NCBI GenBank assembly: GCA_030668465.1
Contig: DAOUTX010000031.1
Location: 1 to 9,312 of the forward strand
Reading direction: 5' to 3'
DNA: 9,312 bases
Origin: Atribacterota bacterium
GTDB lineage: Bacteria > Atribacterota > Phoenicimicrobiia > Phoenicimicrobiales > Phoenicimicrobiaceae
The position numbers and the translations under genes were made by a program. A model generated the notes under the pieces. The model saw only the letters and a list, made by a program, of their open reading frames with translations. It had not been told where the DNA came from and did no database searches. Position 1 is the first letter of the stretch. Every line of letters begins with the position of its first letter. This document shows positions 6,704-9,312 of the stretch, piece by piece.

Positions 6704-8698
6704 CTAACTAATTTGAACCTTTATATATTTAGTGATGACCTTAAAAGGTTTAAAAGGGGTGCCTCCACCTTCATAAAACTTAGTAAAATATTCTACGTAT
6801 TGTAAACGAGTTGAATGGATAAATGCCCCCATACCACTTATCACCATATTAAATAGATGTCCTATAATAAAGACTAAAGCTGCTATAATAATTCCAATAA
6901 TTGGAATATCTTTAAATAACATTACAAAATTATTAACCACCACTGCTAATACTGCAGTTGATAATCCTAAAGCAAATAGTCGTGAATATGAAAGAATATC
7001 ACTAAAATAACCTATAAGATTATATAAACTTAATACTCCACCGGCAGCTTTTAGTATAATATTTTTATTTGACCTTCCCTGTGTAATAATCACAGATAAC
7101 AATCCCGCCCAAATTATATATTTCGTAATAATTTCATATTTTTCCAAAGAACCAATAGCACTTGCTATTACAAATAAAAGTATTCCGGAAATTAATAATA
7201 ACCATGAGCCTTGGTCCATAAAGCCTGTTTTAATTTTATTTTTCTTAATATTGGCAATGAATTTAATGATAAATCCGGTGTAAATTTGAATTACTCCTAA
7301 AGATAGAGATATCAATAAAAGAGGCATGGGATTTTTTATCGGGTCGAGTAAGGATATTGTATCAATTAAAAAAGTTTTTATAAATGAAATATTTTTTGGA
7401 AGAAAATTAAGGGTATCCCCCATCCAACTACCCATAATTGCCCCCATTATAAAAGTGGATATTCCACCCAAGAAAAATAATCCAAAAAATTTCTTTGCCA
7501 TCCCTTCGAATTTGAATTTTACCAAAGCAAAGTAAGACAAAGCAGCGATAACCAAACCATAGCCGGCATCAGATAAACACATACCGAAGAAAATAAAATA
7601 AAAGGGAGCAAATAAAGGAGTAGGGTCAAATTCCTTATATTTGGGGATTCCATACAGTTCTGTTACTGATTCAAAAGGTTCTACAAATTTATTATTCTTT
7701 AAAGCTACTGGTATATCATCGCTTTCTTTAGGATCACTAAAGACAATCTCTAATTCTTTAAATTTTTTGAATAATATATTTTTTAACTTATTCAGCTCTT
7801 TCTTTAAAATCCATCCTTCGATGATTATAACTTTTCCAGTCTGTTTGATGTATTTTTCTATATCTCTTTTATTTTTTAAGATAGATAAATAATCAAAAGC
7901 AAGATATAATGATAAATTCTCTCTATACATCTTTTTACCTGCTTTAAGAATTATTTCCCTTTTTTCCTCAATATTTTTTAATTCTTTATAGATATCTTCT
8001 AAGATATTCTGTGGAGTTTTGCTAAATTCTAAAGGAATTTTAAAATAGTCAATATTGTATTTATTTAATATTTTTTTAATAAGAGCATAATATTCAGATA
8101 TTGAAAGAATCATTATCTTGCATTGTTTTTTGTCTAAGCTTATTTTTATTATTTCAATTTCTTTTCCTATTCTTATTATTTCTTCTAAGCAAGAAATAAA
8201 ATCTTTTGAAGGAATAGTTCCTACAATAATTTTAATATTTTTTGTTCCTTCTAAATCCTCTACTTTTATGTCTAATTCTTTCCATTCTTCTAAATTTTCT
8301 TGAAGATTTTTAAGATGGTTTTCTCTGTTTTTTAGATTCTTGAGATCCCCATCTAATTCTTTGCACTTTTTATAAATATTTTTATAATCATATTGAAAAA
8401 ATAAAGAGGATAATTTTTTATAATCATAAACCTTATCAGGGTTGACTAGAGATTTATCTAATTTTTTGGGTTTATCTTTAAAATTTGATAGGAAATCTAT
8501 GCAATATTTTACTTCTGGTAATGCGGATGTGCTTTCCATATTATTTATTGCATTGAAATCTAATAAACCATGCATCTTCAATTTAGATCTAACATCTATT
8601 ATTTGGATACAGCCTGCTTTTTGGAGTTCTTCAATAATCTTGTCTTTTAATTCAAGATGAGTAAAAATATTTACTTTTTTTACTTTGCAAACAGCCAT
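6704..8698 (-). CDS. ntpI: V/A-type ATP synthase subunit I (membrane stator, a-subunit homologue)
   Basis: Subunit I is the stationary membrane subunit that supplies the ion half-channels next to the K ring and anchors the peripheral stalks. Of 664 residues, the first 345 or so are cytosolic: the family start MAVCKVKKVNIF, then long Lys/Glu-rich helices. The rest is membrane-embedded with seven or eight helices, starting near FAPFYFIFFGMCLSDAGYG (about 367-385). The essential arginines are visible: SYSRLFALGL holds Arg573, and HSTRLQYVEYF holds Arg631 near the C-terminus, in the segments that face the ring Glu. The tail FYEGGGTPFKPF is also typical. Its ATG overlaps the upstream stop by one base (TAATG) with GGAAGG (8710-8705) 6 nt before it. 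A 29-nt gap leads to subunit K. Length and motifs are normal. Confidence 0.98.
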   Translation of the reverse strand: MAVCKVKKVNIFTHLELKDKIIEELQKAGCIQIIDVRSKLKMHGLLDFNAINNMESTSALPEVKYCIDFLSNFKDKPKKLDKSLVNPDKVYDYKKLSSLFFQYDYKNIYKKCKELDGDLKNLKNRENHLKNLQENLEEWKELDIKVEDLEGTKNIKIIVGTIPSKDFISCLEEIIRIGKEIEIIKISLDKKQCKIMILSISEYYALIKKILNKYNIDYFKIPLEFSKTPQNILEDIYKELKNIEEKREIILKAGKKMYRENLSLYLAFDYLSILKNKRDIEKYIKQTGKVIIIEGWILKKELNKLKNILFKKFKELEIVFSDPKESDDIPVALKNNKFVEPFESVTELYGIPKYKEFDPTPLFAPFYFIFFGMCLSDAGYGLVIAALSYFALVKFKFEGMAKKFFGLFFLGGISTFIMGAIMGSWMGDTLNFLPKNISFIKTFLIDTISLLDPIKNPMPLLLISLSLGVIQIYTGFIIKFIANIKKNKIKTGFMDQGSWLLLISGILLFVIASAIGSLEKYEIITKYIIWAGLLSVIITQGRSNKNIILKAAGGVLSLYNLIGYFSDILSYSRLFALGLSTAVLAVVVNNFVMLFKDIPIIGIIIAALVFIIGHLFNMVISGMGAFIHSTRLQYVEYFTKFYEGGGTPFKPFKVITKYIKVQIS

Positions 8699-9015
8699 TA
8701 TTTTCCTTCCATTACTTTTTCAATTACTATTTTTACCGCTATATCGATATTTTTAAAAGATTTTTTACCTAGTTCTTCTTTCTCTCTTTCACTTTTTTTT
8801 ATAATATTATCTGCTTCTATCCTGGCTAATTTTTCTTCTTTTTTAATTATCATCTTTCCTTCTTTTTTAGCTTCATCTTTGATTCTTTCAATTAGCTTAC
8901 CTGCTTCTTCGTGGGCATTGTTAATGATTTTATCAGCTTTGCCATTGGCATCTTTGATAATCTTATCTGCTGCACGTTCAGTTTTTTTAACTTCTTCGAT
9001 GATTTTATTTAACAA
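8698..9015 (-). CDS. ntpF: V/A-type ATP synthase subunit H/G (peripheral stalk coiled coil; NtpF-like)
   Basis: This is a 105-residue, almost entirely helical protein made of Lys, Glu, Ala and Ile, with phrases such as ADKIIKDANGKADKIINNA recurring about every 11 residues. That is the pattern of the right-handed coiled coil which subunit G/H (AhaH in archaea, NtpF in Enterococcus) forms with subunit E. It is the first gene of the operon, the position of ntpF. The frame is open to a GTG at 9024, but that GTG lies within the Shine-Dalgarno run GAGGGGTGA (9029-9021). A TTG at 9015, three codons in, is 8 nt after GGGG and gives MLNKIIEEVKK, so I choose it; GTG cannot be excluded. It ends in TAATG shared with subunit I. 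Coiled-coil proteins have weak family signal, so position carries much of the name. Confidence 0.9.
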   Translation of the reverse strand: MLNKIIEEVKKTERAADKIIKDANGKADKIINNAHEEAGKLIERIKDEAKKEGKMIIKKEEKLARIEADNIIKKSEREKEELGKKSFKNIDIAVKIVIEKVMEGK

Positions 9016-9020
9016 AAAAT

Positions 9021-9029
9021 TCACCCCTC
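9021..9029 (-). promoter_or_regulatory. Ribosome binding site that decides the start of the first gene
   Basis: GAGGGGTGA on the minus strand pairs well with the 16S rRNA tail (GGTGA matches the consensus end). The annotatable GTG start at 9024-9022 is part of this very site, while the in-frame TTG at 9015-9013 has an ideal distance from it. This supports a TTG start for the operon's first gene. Confidence 0.6.
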
Positions 9030-9107
9030 AATAATAATTGTAAGACAATCTATAAAAACTTTATAAAATGATGGACTATAATTTATGAATACATCGCTTT
9101 ATTAATA

Positions 9108-9136
9108 ATTATATAATATGTTATAATTATTCTCAA
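9108..9136 (-). promoter_or_regulatory. Sigma70-like promoter of the V-type ATPase operon
   Basis: On the minus strand, TTGAGA (9136-9131) is followed after exactly 17 bp by a perfect TATAAT (9113-9108). Transcription would start near 9100, leaving an untranslated leader of about 85 nt before the TTG start at 9015. It is the best promoter match I find in the window and the only good one before the operon. In such AT-rich DNA a TATAAT alone would mean little, but the paired -35 box at ideal spacing and its position make it credible. Confidence 0.75.
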
Positions 9137-9145
9137 TGCTAAAAC

Positions 9146-9168
9146 AGTATCGAGAATATAGTATCGAG
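9146..9168. repeat. Two direct copies of a 9-bp motif just upstream of the promoter
   Basis: AGTATCGAG occurs at 9146-9154 and again at 9160-9168, 14 bp apart, starting about 10 bp upstream of the -35 box. It could be a pair of binding sites for a regulator or simply part of the degenerate repeat zone that follows. The 14-bp period does not place the copies on the same face of the helix. Confidence 0.6.
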
Positions 9169-9178
9169 TATAAAATAC

Positions 9179-9206
9179 AGTAATGAGTGATGAGTAATGA
9201 GTAATA
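9179..9206. repeat. Tandem heptamer repeat, four copies
   Basis: Four adjacent 7-bp units read AGTAATG, AGTGATG, AGTAATG, AGTAATA with no gaps, differing at two positions in all. They lie in the non-coding region upstream of the operon promoter. No open frame uses them in an evident way. Confidence 0.85.
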
Positions 9207-9255
9207 AGATTAAATTTCAGAAATCATGAAAATGGGTATTTATTGCTGGTTACTT

Positions 9256-9285
9256 ATCACTTGTTACACATTACATCACTTGTTA
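9256..9285. repeat. Exact 11-bp direct repeat
   Basis: ATCACTTGTTA occurs at 9256-9266 and at 9275-9285, a period of 19 bp. It continues into a GTTAG/GGTTA-rich tail (9282-9312) in which CTGGTTA at 9303-9309 repeats 9246-9252. The tail runs off the right edge, so the repeat zone may be larger than what is visible. Confidence 0.75.
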
Positions 9286-9312
9286 GCTAGTTAGTTGGTT
9301 ACCTGGTTAATT

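Larger units (their letters stand above)
9178..9286. repeat. Imperfect inverted repeat spanning the upstream repeat zone
   Basis: The reverse complement of 9178-9208 aligns with 9253-9286: CTTAT is shared, then 7 of 10 match, then an insertion of about 5 nt, then TCACT and TTA match. Several of the mismatches would be G-U pairs in a plus-strand RNA but C-A mismatches in a minus-strand RNA. The loop is about 44 nt. Both arms are made of related short units, so part of the match may come from low complexity. Confidence 0.45.

Noticed and set aside
8657..9034. A 125-codon plus-strand open frame opposite the first operon gene, with a hydrophobic, membrane-like product
   Set aside because: The hydrophobic Ser/Phe/Ile pattern is what the complement of a Lys/Glu coiled-coil gene gives in this frame; no domain is visible and the opposite strand has good operon context.
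9037..9049. Small inverted repeat ATTGT-AAG-ACAAT in the leader of the operon
   Set aside because: Five mostly A-T pairs around a 3-nt loop are too weak to call a regulatory structure.
9179..9312. CRISPR array or origin-type iterons
   Set aside because: The repeat units are only 7 to 11 bp, differ in period (7, 14, 19) and have no spacers of even length; no cas or replication gene is present.

Overview
The window is a complete V/A-type (rotary) ATPase operon of nine genes, all read on the minus strand. It is followed by a Rho-independent terminator and then the first 73 codons of a calcineurin-like metallophosphoesterase gene, which runs off the left edge. The DNA is AT-rich (about one third G+C by eye). 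It has bacterial-type Shine-Dalgarno sites, a sigma70-like promoter and an intrinsic terminator, so I read it as a low-GC bacterium, probably an anaerobe. An uncultured lineage such as Atribacterota, or a Firmicutes-like group, would fit. That placement is an impression from composition and protein style, not shown by a marker gene.

Layout in the direction of transcription (right to left): 9312-9016 is a leader with degenerate short repeats at its far end, a sigma70-like promoter at 9136-9108 and an untranslated region of about 85 nt. The genes then follow in the order H/G-type coiled coil (9015-8698), I (8698-6704), K (6674-6198), E (6182-5586), C (5535-4480), F (4487-4161), A (4161-2407), B (2383-971) and D (987-370). 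The order matches the ntpFIKECGABD core of the Enterococcus hirae Na+-V-ATPase operon. A terminator hairpin at 371-337 touches the stop codon of the last gene. The stretch 222-336 is non-coding, and the phosphoesterase starts at 221.

The products form one machine. A and B make the catalytic A3B3 head; D and F make the central rotor stalk; C couples the stalk to the membrane ring. K is the ring (double-hairpin proteolipid), I is the membrane stator with the ion half-channels, and E with H forms the peripheral stalks. Every diagnostic active-site motif I looked for in the ATPase is intact. The K subunit carries the Thr-Gln, Gln and Glu ligands of the Na+-binding E. hirae ring, so Na+ is a plausible coupling ion. 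Whether the enzyme mainly makes or hydrolyses ATP cannot be told from the sequence.

I do not see a previously undescribed system here: the operon is conventional. The items worth a second look are the Na+-type ring site, an Asp in place of the usual metal-binding His of the phosphoesterase, the terminator that overlaps the last stop codon, several non-obvious start codons, and the structured repeats upstream of the promoter.
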